From SAR86 cluster bacterium (GTDB taxonomy: Bacteria; Pseudomonadota; Gammaproteobacteria; Magnimaribacterales; D2472), in the NCBI GenBank assembly GCA_016779505.1, contig JADHNM010000011.1, positions 1-23,073 of the forward strand: 23,073 bases of DNA. The letters are read 5' to 3'. The position numbers and the translations under genes were made by a program. Under the pieces are notes generated by a model. That model had not been told where the DNA came from. It ran no database searches and saw only the letters and a program-made list of their open reading frames with translations. Below are positions 14,093-22,455 of the stretch, piece by piece (the stretch's first letter is position 1; each line of letters starts with the position of its first letter).

Positions 14093-15625
14093 CTAAATTT
14101 TTGAATTATACAATTCTACATATTTATTAATGTCCATGCCCATATTTTCTTTAAGATTTTTTAAATCTTTTAAGGAATTATTGGCATTTTGCGCTAGCCC
14201 TGAAAAGTCATTATTAAGACTTGAGCGATGTTCCTGAGCAATTTTTTTACTTTGGATCAAAGCATATTCTTGAAATGACAGATTCTGAGACTCAATTTCA
14301 TTCATAATCCTTTCGCTGGGAAGGGTATCGATATTCATCTCAGCCCTCAAAGCATTTGCATATCCTGGGCGATACTCATCCATTGCGTCTGCAACCTGAG
14401 TTAGCTCATCGCAGAAGATATTTTGTAATTTAGTGAGCGGAATCTGAATTCCATTTAGTCTCAATTTTAAATCTTTAGATCTTCCGTTTTCAACCATTAC
14501 TTTTTGATTAGTTCTTATCTCCTCAATCTCTTTATCAGAAAATTCAGGACTTTCAGAAATAAGGGAGTGAATGATATAAATATCCAAAAGCTTAATTTTA
14601 TTTTCGTTAATACCCTCAGGAATAAAGGGATTGACATCAATGCCCCTCAACTCTAAATATTCTATACCCGCATCTCTCAAAAGAGTTGCTGGACGAGAGC
14701 CACTTGGGCCAGATCTTTTGGGCCTAACTATGTCGTATAGCTCGTTTTCTATTTGAAGAATCCCAGTAGATATTTGTTGAGGAGCGCCGGTCTCATCTAA
14801 TAACCCAAGGTCTTCAAAGCCCTTAACCGGCGTCTTAATACCGTTTATTATGGCATCTATAAAGCTATCTAAATTGTTATAGCTAATTTTTAACGCATTT
14901 TGAACACTGCTCTGATATCCAACCTCACTCATTCTTAAAGATGTTGCATAGGGCAAAAATAGATCATTTTTTCCATGTTTGTTTAAAGAATGCTCTCTGT
15001 TTAATAAGTATGATTCATGGGCAATGGGCGAAGCGCCTAGGCGCTCTAATATAAACCAGAAATTTCTTTTGATGTTTCTAATTGTTCCAAGGTACTTATT
15101 ATTTATAAAATCTTGATTAGGATTATTGCTTAAAGAGCCCCATGAATCTTTTGATAAAGAAAAGTTGTAGTGAATTCCTGATACACATTGCATGATTGAT
15201 CCATATCGCAATCTCAACCCTTTTCTATAAATGTGCTTCAACATTCCGGTATTAGTATCACCATATTCAGCAATTCTAATCTCTCGCTCATTTTGAAAGG
15301 CACATGGCATAGAGAAATTCCATAGTATTTCTTCGCCTAATTCGCTATAAAGAAATTTATGTAGAAGACTGAGATGCTTAAAAAGCTCTTCTGCAGAATC
15401 AAATGTAGGGGTAACAAGCTCTACAAGCGCTTCAGCAAAATCAGTTGTAATATCTTTGCTTGTTAAGGGAGAGCCTAAATTTTCAGGGTGATTATTTTGT
15501 GAAATTTGTCCCTTGTGAGTAACGCGCAAAGACTCTCTTTCAATGCCACGGTGGATTGTAAGATTCTTAAAGAAACCCTTTTCTTGATGAATTTTTAGAG
15601 AGCGCTTGAACGCATCTGATGTCAT
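14093..15625 (-). CDS. gshA: Glutamate-cysteine ligase
   Basis: GshA joins glutamate and cysteine with ATP, the committed step of glutathione synthesis. The 510-aa length matches the gammaproteobacterial GshA type (E. coli about 518). HRGIERESLRV at residues 25-35 provides the Mg-binding glutamates, and ITTDFAEALVELVTP at about 59-73 is the second conserved block. Further matches are IMQCVSGIHYNFSL, ATSLRMSEVGYQ, and YLELRGIDVNPF followed by EGINE. The ATG is 9 nt past the pckA stop and has no clear Shine-Dalgarno, so re-initiation after pckA is likely. gshB is not in the window. Confidence 0.96.
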   Translation of the reverse strand: MTSDAFKRSLKIHQEKGFFKNLTIHRGIERESLRVTHKGQISQNNHPENLGSPLTSKDITTDFAEALVELVTPTFDSAEELFKHLSLLHKFLYSELGEEILWNFSMPCAFQNEREIRIAEYGDTNTGMLKHIYRKGLRLRYGSIMQCVSGIHYNFSLSKDSWGSLSNNPNQDFINNKYLGTIRNIKRNFWFILERLGASPIAHESYLLNREHSLNKHGKNDLFLPYATSLRMSEVGYQSSVQNALKISYNNLDSFIDAIINGIKTPVKGFEDLGLLDETGAPQQISTGILQIENELYDIVRPKRSGPSGSRPATLLRDAGIEYLELRGIDVNPFIPEGINENKIKLLDIYIIHSLISESPEFSDKEIEEIRTNQKVMVENGRSKDLKLRLNGIQIPLTKLQNIFCDELTQVADAMDEYRPGYANALRAEMNIDTLPSERIMNEIESQNLSFQEYALIQSKKIAQEHRSSLNNDFSGLAQNANNSLKDLKNLKENMGMDINKYVELYNSKI

Positions 15626-15634
15626 ATGTTTGGG

Positions 15635-17176
15635 CTAAATTGAGGGGCCCGCTGCAACTATCGCTTCACTTACTGAGAATTTTTTGAAGTTTTCTTGGAA
15701 CTGTTCTATTAGATTTTTAAGATATTCATCATATTGGTGCTGATCTGCCCATGTTTCTTTAGGGGTGAGAACTTTTGAATCTACCCCATCAACAGCCGCT
15801 GGAACCTCTAAATTAAGCCCGTCTATATGGATAGTCTCAACATCATTTAATTCACCATTTTGAATAGCATTCACTATCCTTCTTGTGGTTGGAATATCAA
15901 ATCTTGAGCCAATCCCATGTGGACCACCAGTCCATCCGGTATTGACTAGAAAGACTTTGGAATTAAAAGCTTCAATTCTTTTCATCAAAAGATCTGCATA
16001 CACACCAGCCGGTCTAGGAAAAAATGGCGCTCCAAAACAGGTAGAAAATGTAGTGCCAATTGACTCGGTAGAACCAACTTCAGTTGAACCAACTTTTGCC
16101 GTGTAACCACTAAGAAAATGATAAGCAGCAGCTTCTTTTGAAAGAATAGAAACAGGAGGTATTACGCCTGTTAAGTCACAGGTTAAAAATATTACAGTTT
16201 CAGGCTCGCCTGCAGAATTTGATTCAATTGCATCATCAATGTGTGAGCGTGGATAACAACAGCGGCCATTCTCAGATAGCGAAGTATTAGTGTAATCGGG
16301 AGTACCATTCTCATCTAGGAAGACATTCTCAATTATGCTGCCATGCTTGATTGCCTTCCATATAACAGGCTCATTTTTTTCAGAAAGATCGATGGTTTTT
16401 GCATAGCAGCCCCCTTCAAAATTAAAGACGGTACCCACACCCCAGCCATGCTCATCATCTCCAATAAGCGAGCAGGTTGGATCAGCAGAAAGCGTTGTTT
16501 TTCCAGTTCCTGAAAGCCCAAAAAATAGCGATACCTTCCCATCTTTGTTTACGTTAGATGAGCAATGCATCGGTAAAACATCTTTTTCGGGCATTAAAAA
16601 ATTCTGCACAGAGAACATTGATTTTTTCATTTCACCAGCATATTTCATGCCAGCAAGAAGTACTTTTCTTGCCGCAAAGTTAATAATCACACATCCTTCG
16701 GAATTTGTTCCATCTTCTTCTGGAGAGCACTCGTAATTTAAGGCGCTCATTATCTGCCATTCTTTTTTTGCTTGAGGGTTGAATTCATCAGGACAAATAA
16801 AAATTAATTTGGAGAACATGCTATGAGAGGCACTCTCAGCAGTAACATTTACAGGAATATAATGATCATCATGCGCTCCAACATGAACTTTAGATAGGTA
16901 GCGATTTTTTTCTGCTAAGTATGAATCAACTTTATCCCATAGAAGTGCAAACTTATCTGCATCAAAAGGTTTGTTAATGTCGCCCCAATCTATTAGATGT
17001 GAAGTGCTATCCTCTTTGACAATAAATCTATCATTTGGACTTCGTCCAGTTCGAGCCCCAGTTTCAAGTGAAAGGGCTCCATTACTTGCAATGGTTCCTT
17101 CTCCATTTTCAATAGCAGCTTTAATTAGGTCTTCTGTGTTTAGTTCAAATGTTTCAGCCAACGTGTTACTTTCCAT
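15635..17176 (-). CDS. pckA: Phosphoenolpyruvate carboxykinase (ATP)
   Basis: PckA converts oxaloacetate and ATP to PEP, CO2 and ADP, the entry to gluconeogenesis. I start it at the ATG at 17176 (513 aa), the length of the Pseudomonas-type enzyme as I recall it. The open frame runs 35 codons further upstream, but those residues have no family resemblance and span a likely promoter. Motifs in this numbering: RTGRSPNDRF near 42-51, the P-loop GLSGTGKTT at 220-228, GDDEHGW at 239-245 (metal binding), and EGGCYAKTIDLS near 254-265. ENGRCCYPR and FFPRPAGVYA follow. The cluster pckA-gshA-qor-phosphatase runs on the minus strand. No strong Shine-Dalgarno is seen. Confidence 0.95.
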   Translation of the reverse strand: MESNTLAETFELNTEDLIKAAIENGEGTIASNGALSLETGARTGRSPNDRFIVKEDSTSHLIDWGDINKPFDADKFALLWDKVDSYLAEKNRYLSKVHVGAHDDHYIPVNVTAESASHSMFSKLIFICPDEFNPQAKKEWQIMSALNYECSPEEDGTNSEGCVIINFAARKVLLAGMKYAGEMKKSMFSVQNFLMPEKDVLPMHCSSNVNKDGKVSLFFGLSGTGKTTLSADPTCSLIGDDEHGWGVGTVFNFEGGCYAKTIDLSEKNEPVIWKAIKHGSIIENVFLDENGTPDYTNTSLSENGRCCYPRSHIDDAIESNSAGEPETVIFLTCDLTGVIPPVSILSKEAAAYHFLSGYTAKVGSTEVGSTESIGTTFSTCFGAPFFPRPAGVYADLLMKRIEAFNSKVFLVNTGWTGGPHGIGSRFDIPTTRRIVNAIQNGELNDVETIHIDGLNLEVPAAVDGVDSKVLTPKETWADQHQYDEYLKNLIEQFQENFKKFSVSEAIVAAGPSI

Positions 17177-17195
17177 AAAATTTTTTACTCTTTCG

Positions 17196-17213
17196 ATTCT
17201 ACAATATTCTACA
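17196..17213. repeat. Tandem ATTCTACA direct repeat in the pckA leader
   Basis: ATTCTACA occurs at 17196-17203 and again at 17206-17213 (plus-strand reading), exactly 10 bp apart, about one helical turn. It lies 20-37 bp upstream of the pckA ATG, downstream of the proposed promoter. It could be an operator or chance in AT-rich DNA. Confidence 0.3.
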
Positions 17214-17252
17214 TCTTTGAGAGAAGCATAACTTGATAATTTTTTGTAGTGG

Positions 17253-17281
17253 ATTTGAAAATATTTAGTAATTATTGTCAA
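17253..17281 (-). promoter_or_regulatory. pckA: Putative pckA promoter
   Basis: Reading the minus strand, a perfect TTGACA at 17281-17276 is followed after 17 bp by TCAAAT (17258-17253, 4/6 match to TATAAT). Predicted transcription starts near 17246, giving a leader of about 70 nt. This position supports the downstream pckA start codon. Confidence 0.45.
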
Positions 17282-17306
17282 TTAGCTAATAAACAACGAT
17301 TTTAAA

Positions 17307-17351
17307 ACCTAAAATAGTGTTTATTTTTGTAGCAATACTACAGATTTAGGT
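17307..17351 (-). terminator. Possible dsbB terminator or stem structure
   Basis: ACCTAAA (17307-17313) and TTTAGGT (17345-17351) can pair around 31 nt that hold a second perfect hairpin, TGTAG/CTACA (17328-17342). Read on the minus strand the outer stem ends in a TTTT run. It begins inside the last codons of dsbB. The stems are AT-rich and the T-run is short, so termination would be weak. Confidence 0.3.
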
Positions 17352-17849
17352 CTTAACTGACTTTTTAAACAAAAAGAAGAGGTTATAAAAAAGTAAGAAA
17401 ACAAAGAAAATTAATGCCCACTCGGCAAAATTAAAAATAAATCTCCATTCATATTCAGCACAATTACCATCACCAAGAAGTATGGTTTGTATAACCTCAA
17501 AGATTGGAAGAGTATCCATTAGAAAGTCCATGGGAGGAGCACAAGTTGGAACTTGATCGCTAGGCAGGTTTTGCAAGTAAATTTGTCTACCAGCAATCAC
17601 ACAGCCACACATAGAAAATAAACCTGCTAATAGAAGAAGGATTTTTCTTATTACTGAATACAATCCTGGGATCATCATAAGAGCTCCACACAAAGCAATA
17701 AAAGCAAAAGACCAACGCTGTAGAATGCAAAGGGGACAAGGATCATAGTAGCCAACAACCTCAAAAATATATGCACCTACTATTAATCCTAATCCAAGGC
17801 CAAAGTTAACGAGCGGTGGCAAAAGTAGAATTTTTTTTAGGATGCCCAT
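17346..17849 (-). CDS. dsbB: Disulfide bond formation protein DsbB
   Basis: DsbB reoxidises DsbA and passes the electrons to ubiquinone. The 167-aa protein has four membrane helices. The quinone-linked pair is Cys38/Cys41 in DPCPLCILQRW, with the following Arg45. The second periplasmic loop holds Cys103 (PTCAPPMDFLMDTLP) and Cys130 (GDGNCAEYEWRF), the pair that reacts with DsbA. All four essential cysteines are in place and the length is normal. The ATG at 17849 has no Shine-Dalgarno. It is divergent from polA across 82 bp, with pckA following on the same strand after a 169-bp gap. Its partner dsbA is at the right end of this window. Confidence 0.95.
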   Translation of the reverse strand: MGILKKILLLPPLVNFGLGLGLIVGAYIFEVVGYYDPCPLCILQRWSFAFIALCGALMMIPGLYSVIRKILLLLAGLFSMCGCVIAGRQIYLQNLPSDQVPTCAPPMDFLMDTLPIFEVIQTILLGDGNCAEYEWRFIFNFAEWALIFFVFLLFYNLFFLFKKSVKT

Positions 17850-17882
17850 ATTTTTTTATTCAGGATTAAGTGCATGATGATC

Positions 17883-17906
17883 TTATATTATCCATGGCTT
17901 ATATAA
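17883..17906. promoter_or_regulatory. Imperfect palindrome between dsbB and polA
   Basis: A 24-bp near-palindrome is centred on CCATGG (17892-17897), with arms TTATAT (17883-17888) and ATATAA (17901-17906); 20 of 24 positions are symmetric. The right arm gives a TATAAA facing polA (17902-17907), and the left arm gives TATAAG facing dsbB (17887-17882). It may be a pair of divergent -10 elements, an operator, or both. The -35 positions are poor on both sides. Confidence 0.4.
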
Positions 17907-17931
17907 AAACCTAATGACATAATAAATTTTT

Positions 17932-20631
17932 ATGAATACTCCTGCAAAAAAAATTTTTTTGATAGATGGCTCTTCTTATTTATATAGAGCCTTTCATGCT
18001 ATGCCGCCCTTAACAACCTCATCAGGTCTTCCGACAGGTGCTGTAAAGGGAGTTACAAATATGCTAAGAAATTTACGCAAAGAGAATCCTGATTCATATT
18101 ATCTTTCAATTTTTGATGCCAAAGGAAAAAACTTTCGTCACGATATATATAAAGACTATAAAGCTAATCGCCCCCCAATGCCTGAGGATTTAAGAGAGCA
18201 ACTCTCTCCTTTAAAAGAAATATGTAACGCCATGGGAATGCCAGTTATTGAAATCCCAAAAGTAGAAGCAGATGATGTCATTGCCACCTTGGCTGTTATG
18301 GGATCTGAGCTAGGCATGCCCATGGTTATATCTTCTTTAGATAAAGACCTCATGCAATTGGTTGAGGATCCACTAGTAAAGATGATGAATACCATGAACA
18401 ATCAAATTTATGATGTTGCTGGTGTTGAAAAGAAGTTTGGGGTGCATCCCAACCAAATAATAGATTATTTGGCTATTGTTGGAGATACATCTGACAATAT
18501 TCCTGGTGTTCCAAAGGTAGGACCTAAAACCGCTGTTAAGTGGCTCGGCGAATTCAAGACTCTTCAAGGAATTATAGATAATGCAGATTTATTGACAGGC
18601 GTTGTGGGTCAGAATTTTAGAGATTCAATTCCAGATTTAAGCAGAAATGTTGAGCTTGTAACTTTGAAAAAAGATGTTGATTTAAAAGTTTCTCTTGAAA
18701 ATTTGCTTGAGGCTAAAGAGAATCAAGATGAGCTAAATAAATTATTTACATCCCTTGAATTTAAAACATGGGTAAAGTCTTCTCCAGCCTCAAGCAGTGA
18801 CATTCCAGCAACCCCTAAATCAAAAAAAGAATATCAAGTAGTTTTAACCGAAAATGATTTAAAAGCCTGGGCTAAAAAGATTGATAATTGCAGCGTCTTT
18901 GCTGTTGATACTGAGACCTCTTCTTTGGACACCATGACTGCAGATTTGATAGGCATATCACTGGCATGCAATGAAGGAGAGGGTTGTTATATACCCATCA
19001 AACATTCTTATGACGGGATGCCAAAACAAATCCCGCTTAATCTAATCCAAAAAACCCTGGGCACTGCTATCACAAAGAATCAAAAAAAATTAGTTGGTCA
19101 GAACCTTAAATTTGATCTACCTATGCTCAATAGACATGGCATCAAGGTCGATGAATTTCTTGGAGATACTATGTTGATGTCATACGTTCTGAACAGTACT
19201 GGCACTAGACATGGACTAGATAGATTGGCTGTATATTATTTAAATTATGAGCCTATGAAGTATGAGGAGGTCGCAGGCTCAGCCTCAAAGCAAATTAATT
19301 TTGCACAGGTTGAGATTCCGGCTGCAACATTCTACGCTGCAGAAGATGCCGATATAACATTAAGGCTATTCAATCACCTGAATAAAATGCTTGAAGACCA
19401 GCCTAAGCTAATCAATCTTCTCACATCTATTGAATATCCGATGCTGCAATCTCTTATCAGGGTTGAAACCAATGGAGCAAAGATTGATGCACAGATGCTG
19501 GCAAAATACTCAGATGAGCTAGCAATTAAGATTGAAGAATTATCTAAAGCTGCATTTAAAATGGCTGGAGAAGAATTTAATATGGATTCTCCAAAGCAAC
19601 TTGTTGAGATTCTTTATAACAAATTAGATTTACCTGTTCTTAAGAAAACTCCCAAGGGCCAACCTTCAACCAACGAGGACACTCTTCAAAGACTGGCTGA
19701 AGAATACGATCTTCCAAAAATTATTATTGAATATAGAGGTTTGGCAAAATTAAAGTCTACTTATACAGACAGTCTTATTAACATTCAGCACCCTGTTACA
19801 AAAAGAATTCATACTTCCTATCAACAGGCTGTTACATCAACTGGAAGATTATCTTCAACTGAACCCAATCTTCAAAATATTCCAATTAAAACCTCAGAGG
19901 GAAGAAAAATAAGAGAGGCTTTTATAGCTGAGAAGGGCAATGTATTGATTTCAGCTGATTACTCACAGATTGAATTAAGAATCATGGCTCATCTATCTGG
20001 AGATCAGAATTTAACTCATGCATTTAATAACAACATAGATGTTCATTCAGCCACCGCTTCGGAAATATTTAATATTTCTCTTGAAGAGGTTACACCAGAG
20101 CATCGGAGAAGCGCTAAAGCCATTAACTTTGGGTTAATCTATGGCATGTCTGCCTTTGGATTAACTAGGCAGCTTGGGATTCCACGGCATGAAGCGCAAG
20201 CTTATCTTGATACATATTTTGAGAGATACACAGGCGTTAGAAAGTATATGGATACTACAAAAGAACTTGCTAAGAAAAATCTTTTTGTTGAAACTATTTT
20301 AGGAAGAAAGCTCCATGTAGCTGCTATTAATGATTCGAATGGACTAAGGCGCCAAGCCGCTGAAAGAGCTGCTATTAATGCCCCACTGCAGGGCTCTGCA
20401 GCAGATATTATTAAAAAAGCAATGATTGATGTGGATCAATGGATTGGAAATAACAACCCAGATATAAGAATGATTATGCAGGTTCATGATGAGCTAATTT
20501 TTGAGGTGAAAAAAGGTTTCGCTGATGAGGCCCTTAAAAATATTACAAGTCTTATGGAAAGTTCAGTTAAATTAGATATCCCTTTAATAGTGGATGCAAA
20601 TACAGGAGCAAATTGGAATGAAGCTCACTAA
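17932..20631 (+). CDS. polA: DNA polymerase I
   Basis: PolA fills gaps and removes RNA primers. The 899-aa protein has all three domains. The 5'-nuclease domain (about 1-290) has FLIDGSSYLYRAFHA and VEADDVIATLA. The 3'-5' proofreading domain (about 300-490) keeps its acids: Asp326 and Glu328 in DTETSSLD, Asp395 in NLKFD, and Asp474 in EDADITL, so proofreading looks active. The polymerase domain has ADYSQIELR (Asp676), the O-helix KAINFGLIYG with Phe733 (as in E. coli Phe762), and VHDELIFE (Asp853). No Shine-Dalgarno precedes the ATG. It stands alone on its strand and converges with the Coq4-like gene after a 4-bp gap. Confidence 0.97.
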   Translation: MNTPAKKIFLIDGSSYLYRAFHAMPPLTTSSGLPTGAVKGVTNMLRNLRKENPDSYYLSIFDAKGKNFRHDIYKDYKANRPPMPEDLREQLSPLKEICNAMGMPVIEIPKVEADDVIATLAVMGSELGMPMVISSLDKDLMQLVEDPLVKMMNTMNNQIYDVAGVEKKFGVHPNQIIDYLAIVGDTSDNIPGVPKVGPKTAVKWLGEFKTLQGIIDNADLLTGVVGQNFRDSIPDLSRNVELVTLKKDVDLKVSLENLLEAKENQDELNKLFTSLEFKTWVKSSPASSSDIPATPKSKKEYQVVLTENDLKAWAKKIDNCSVFAVDTETSSLDTMTADLIGISLACNEGEGCYIPIKHSYDGMPKQIPLNLIQKTLGTAITKNQKKLVGQNLKFDLPMLNRHGIKVDEFLGDTMLMSYVLNSTGTRHGLDRLAVYYLNYEPMKYEEVAGSASKQINFAQVEIPAATFYAAEDADITLRLFNHLNKMLEDQPKLINLLTSIEYPMLQSLIRVETNGAKIDAQMLAKYSDELAIKIEELSKAAFKMAGEEFNMDSPKQLVEILYNKLDLPVLKKTPKGQPSTNEDTLQRLAEEYDLPKIIIEYRGLAKLKSTYTDSLINIQHPVTKRIHTSYQQAVTSTGRLSSTEPNLQNIPIKTSEGRKIREAFIAEKGNVLISADYSQIELRIMAHLSGDQNLTHAFNNNIDVHSATASEIFNISLEEVTPEHRRSAKAINFGLIYGMSAFGLTRQLGIPRHEAQAYLDTYFERYTGVRKYMDTTKELAKKNLFVETILGRKLHVAAINDSNGLRRQAAERAAINAPLQGSAADIIKKAMIDVDQWIGNNNPDIRMIMQVHDELIFEVKKGFADEALKNITSLMESSVKLDIPLIVDANTGANWNEAH

Positions 20632-20635
20632 TGAT

Positions 20636-21160
20636 TTAGTTAGCTATGGTTCCGGACCATATTAATGGTTTATTAACCGCTCGTTCCTCTAAAGTCAGTA
20701 TCTTGATCCCAAACTCTTCACGTAAGTCACAAACCTTCTGATCCATCAAAGAGTCAGGCGAGACAAAGGGCCATTTTTTATTCATTTGCTTAGCTCGCTT
20801 CCTTATCTTTAATTTAATAGGCAAGAGCCTAATAGTAGTCAAAAAGAGTTTAAAGTAGCCGGGATCATGCCGAAAATCTTTATATAGTTGTTTTATTTCT
20901 GGAAGTTTGTTGTAGGCAAGTAATTCCTTTAGCTTCCATTTTGTGCCCAAAAATACCCATGAATCTAACATCGACTCTTGCTCTATGGATGTATCAAGAC
21001 CAAATATTACATGAGTTGCATCGTGATCTCTAATAACTGTTGAGCCTGGCGCATCAACCAATTGTTTTTTGCCATTTGCTTGCAAGTAAGCTCGATACTC
21101 CTCTAGACCTTCAGCAAGAGTGATATCACAGTTTTGAGACTGAAAAGATAGATTAATCAT
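20636..21160 (-). CDS. Coq4-like protein (possible ubiquinone biosynthesis)
   Basis: A 174-aa soluble-looking protein with no signal or membrane helix. The sequence HDATHVIFGLDTSIEQE at residues 46-62 fits the Coq4 metal-site pattern HDxxHx11E exactly (His46, Asp47, His50, Glu62). The rest is mostly helical, with a basic stretch (KLKIRKRAKQMNKK) in the middle of the C-terminal half. It is shorter than typical Coq4 (around 220 aa or more). Coq4 acts in ubiquinone synthesis, in yeast within the CoQ complex; quinone would serve both DsbB and respiration here. The ATG overlaps the engB stop by 8 nt, so it is coupled to engB. Only one motif supports the call, so a different member of that fold is possible. 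Confidence 0.6.
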   Translation of the reverse strand: MINLSFQSQNCDITLAEGLEEYRAYLQANGKKQLVDAPGSTVIRDHDATHVIFGLDTSIEQESMLDSWVFLGTKWKLKELLAYNKLPEIKQLYKDFRHDPGYFKLFLTTIRLLPIKLKIRKRAKQMNKKWPFVSPDSLMDQKVCDLREEFGIKILTLEERAVNKPLIWSGTIAN

Positions 21161-21737
21161 CTCGAAATTTTAGCAGAACTTTACTGAGCTTTTCCAATCC
21201 AGTTTCTTTCGTGGATGAGATTGCCAATACATCCTTAGCATTTGTAACTTTGCTAACTTGTTGAATTGTTTTCATTAAAATATTCTTAGATACTTTATCG
21301 GATTTAGTTAACACAGGAACGTAAGCCACTTCAAAACTTTCACATAATTCGATCATTTCAAGGTCAGTCGGTTTAAGAGGATGCCTAATATCCATAAACA
21401 CTATTACCGCTTTTAGGGCTTTCCTGTTTTCAAAATATTCTCCCAGCAAGGGCCCCCAATCTTTTTTTCTTGAGTGACCAGATTTAGCAAAACCATAGCC
21501 AGGCAAATCAAGAAGTTTAAAATTATCTTCAACTTCAAAAAAATTAATTTCAGTTGTACGACCTGGAGTTTTACTAATTCTTGCCAATTTTTTATTTCTT
21601 GTTAAAGCATTCAATGCACTCGATTTTCCAGCATTTGATCTTCCAGACAATAAAATCTCAACTCCAGTGTCTTGCGGAAGGTTTTTGTACTTTGTTACTC
21701 CAAATAAAAAAGCAGTATTTTTGAAAGGATTTTTCAT
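21153..21737 (-). CDS. engB: Ribosome biogenesis GTPase EngB/YsxC
   Basis: EngB is a small GTPase needed for large-subunit assembly. From the ATG at 21737 (194 aa) the G motifs are G1 GRSNAGKSS at 32-40, switch TPGRTTEINFFEV near 57-69, G3 DLPGYGFA at 77-84, and G4 TKSD at 144-147, with SSTKETG as the G5-type loop near the end. The frame is open for 18 more codons upstream, but E. coli YihA begins at the position matching this ATG, and that extension would reach into the cytochrome c4 promoter. No clear Shine-Dalgarno is present. It is the first gene of the engB-Coq4-like pair and divergent from cytochrome c4. Confidence 0.95.
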   Translation of the reverse strand: MKNPFKNTAFLFGVTKYKNLPQDTGVEILLSGRSNAGKSSALNALTRNKKLARISKTPGRTTEINFFEVEDNFKLLDLPGYGFAKSGHSRKKDWGPLLGEYFENRKALKAVIVFMDIRHPLKPTDLEMIELCESFEVAYVPVLTKSDKVSKNILMKTIQQVSKVTNAKDVLAISSTKETGLEKLSKVLLKFRDD

Positions 21738-21767
21738 AAGATCATTTATCTCAGGCCACGCACGACA

Positions 21768-21773
21768 TATAAT
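21768..21773 (+). promoter_or_regulatory. Putative cytochrome c4 -10 box
   Basis: TATAAT lies 28 bp before the cytochrome c4 ATG in the 64-bp divergent gap with engB. The -35 position (21745-21750, TTTATC) matches only half. The same AT block reads TATTAT on the other strand and might serve engB as well. Confidence 0.4.
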
Positions 21774-21801
21774 ATGCCTTCTTAACCACAACGTACAATT
21801 T

Positions 21802-22455
21802 ATGTTAAAAACTTATTTTATTATTGGCTTAAGCATGACCTCTTTGGTGCTAACAGCAGCTGAGGTTAAGATGCCTGATTTACTGGCCACTGGAGATGCT
21901 CAAGCTGGAGCAGCATTGGTTGCGACATGCTCAGCATGTCATGGTGCCCAAGGTCAAAGCATTAACTCTGACTGGCCCAGCCTTGCAGGCCAAAACCAAA
22001 GATACATAAGCGATCAACTTACATACTTTCAACAAGGCGATCGAGAAAATGTCCTGATGATGGCTGTCATCCCCTATCTCAAAAGCCTTTCAGATTCTCA
22101 ACTTCTTGATATAGCTGCTTTTTATAGCTCTCAATCTCCTGCAGTGGGTCAAGCCAAAGATGATGCTGAGTTACTAGCTTTAGGAGAAAGTCTATACAGG
22201 GCTGGAGATTTAGAAAGGGGAATACCGGCTTGCACCGCATGCCACTCAGTGAATGGAGCAGGCAATGATCAAGCAGGATTTCCAAGGGTATCAGGACAAC
22301 AAAAAGGCTATTTAATTACTACTCTTAAAGAATACAGAAACCTTACAAGGGATGCAGGTGATTACTCTTTAGTGATGCAATCAGCATCTCAAAACTTAAA
22401 AGATTCAGATATTGAAGCTTTAGCCAACTACATGCACGGACTCTATCAACAATGA
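21802..22455 (+). CDS. cc4: Diheme cytochrome c4
   Basis: Cytochrome c4 is a periplasmic two-heme electron carrier that feeds terminal oxidases. From the ATG at 21802 (217 aa) there is a signal peptide of about 20 residues (LKTYFIIGLSMTSLVLTAA), then two similar cytochrome domains. Domain 1 has CSACH at 43-47 and an axial Met at 86 or 87 (VLMMAVIPYL). Domain 2 has CTACH at 144-148 and axial Met192 (SLVMQSASQNL). Each domain has the LSDSQ- or LKDSD-type helix after its Met. The frame is open upstream to 21667, but that part is antisense to engB and has no signal. dsbA starts in the last 4 nt (ATGA). It is a likely donor to the CoxB-fused cytochrome. Confidence 0.93.
   Translation: MLKTYFIIGLSMTSLVLTAAEVKMPDLLATGDAQAGAALVATCSACHGAQGQSINSDWPSLAGQNQRYISDQLTYFQQGDRENVLMMAVIPYLKSLSDSQLLDIAAFYSSQSPAVGQAKDDAELLALGESLYRAGDLERGIPACTACHSVNGAGNDQAGFPRVSGQQKGYLITTLKEYRNLTRDAGDYSLVMQSASQNLKDSDIEALANYMHGLYQQ

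Noticed and set aside
17177..17281. 35-codon N-terminal extension of the pckA frame
   Set aside because: The added residues have no match to PckA, the enzyme from 17176 already has the usual length, and the region contains a likely promoter.
18890..19380. Possible loss of PolA proofreading, as seen in some bacterial PolA
   Set aside because: The acidic residues Asp326, Glu328, Asp395 and Asp474 are all present in recognisable exonuclease motifs.
21738..21791. 18-codon upstream extension of engB
   Set aside because: Family members start at the position of the ATG at 21737, and the extension overlaps the cytochrome c4 -10 region.
21667..21801. 45-codon upstream extension of the cytochrome c4 frame
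   Set aside because: It runs antisense through the engB start, while a normal signal peptide begins at the ATG at 21802.
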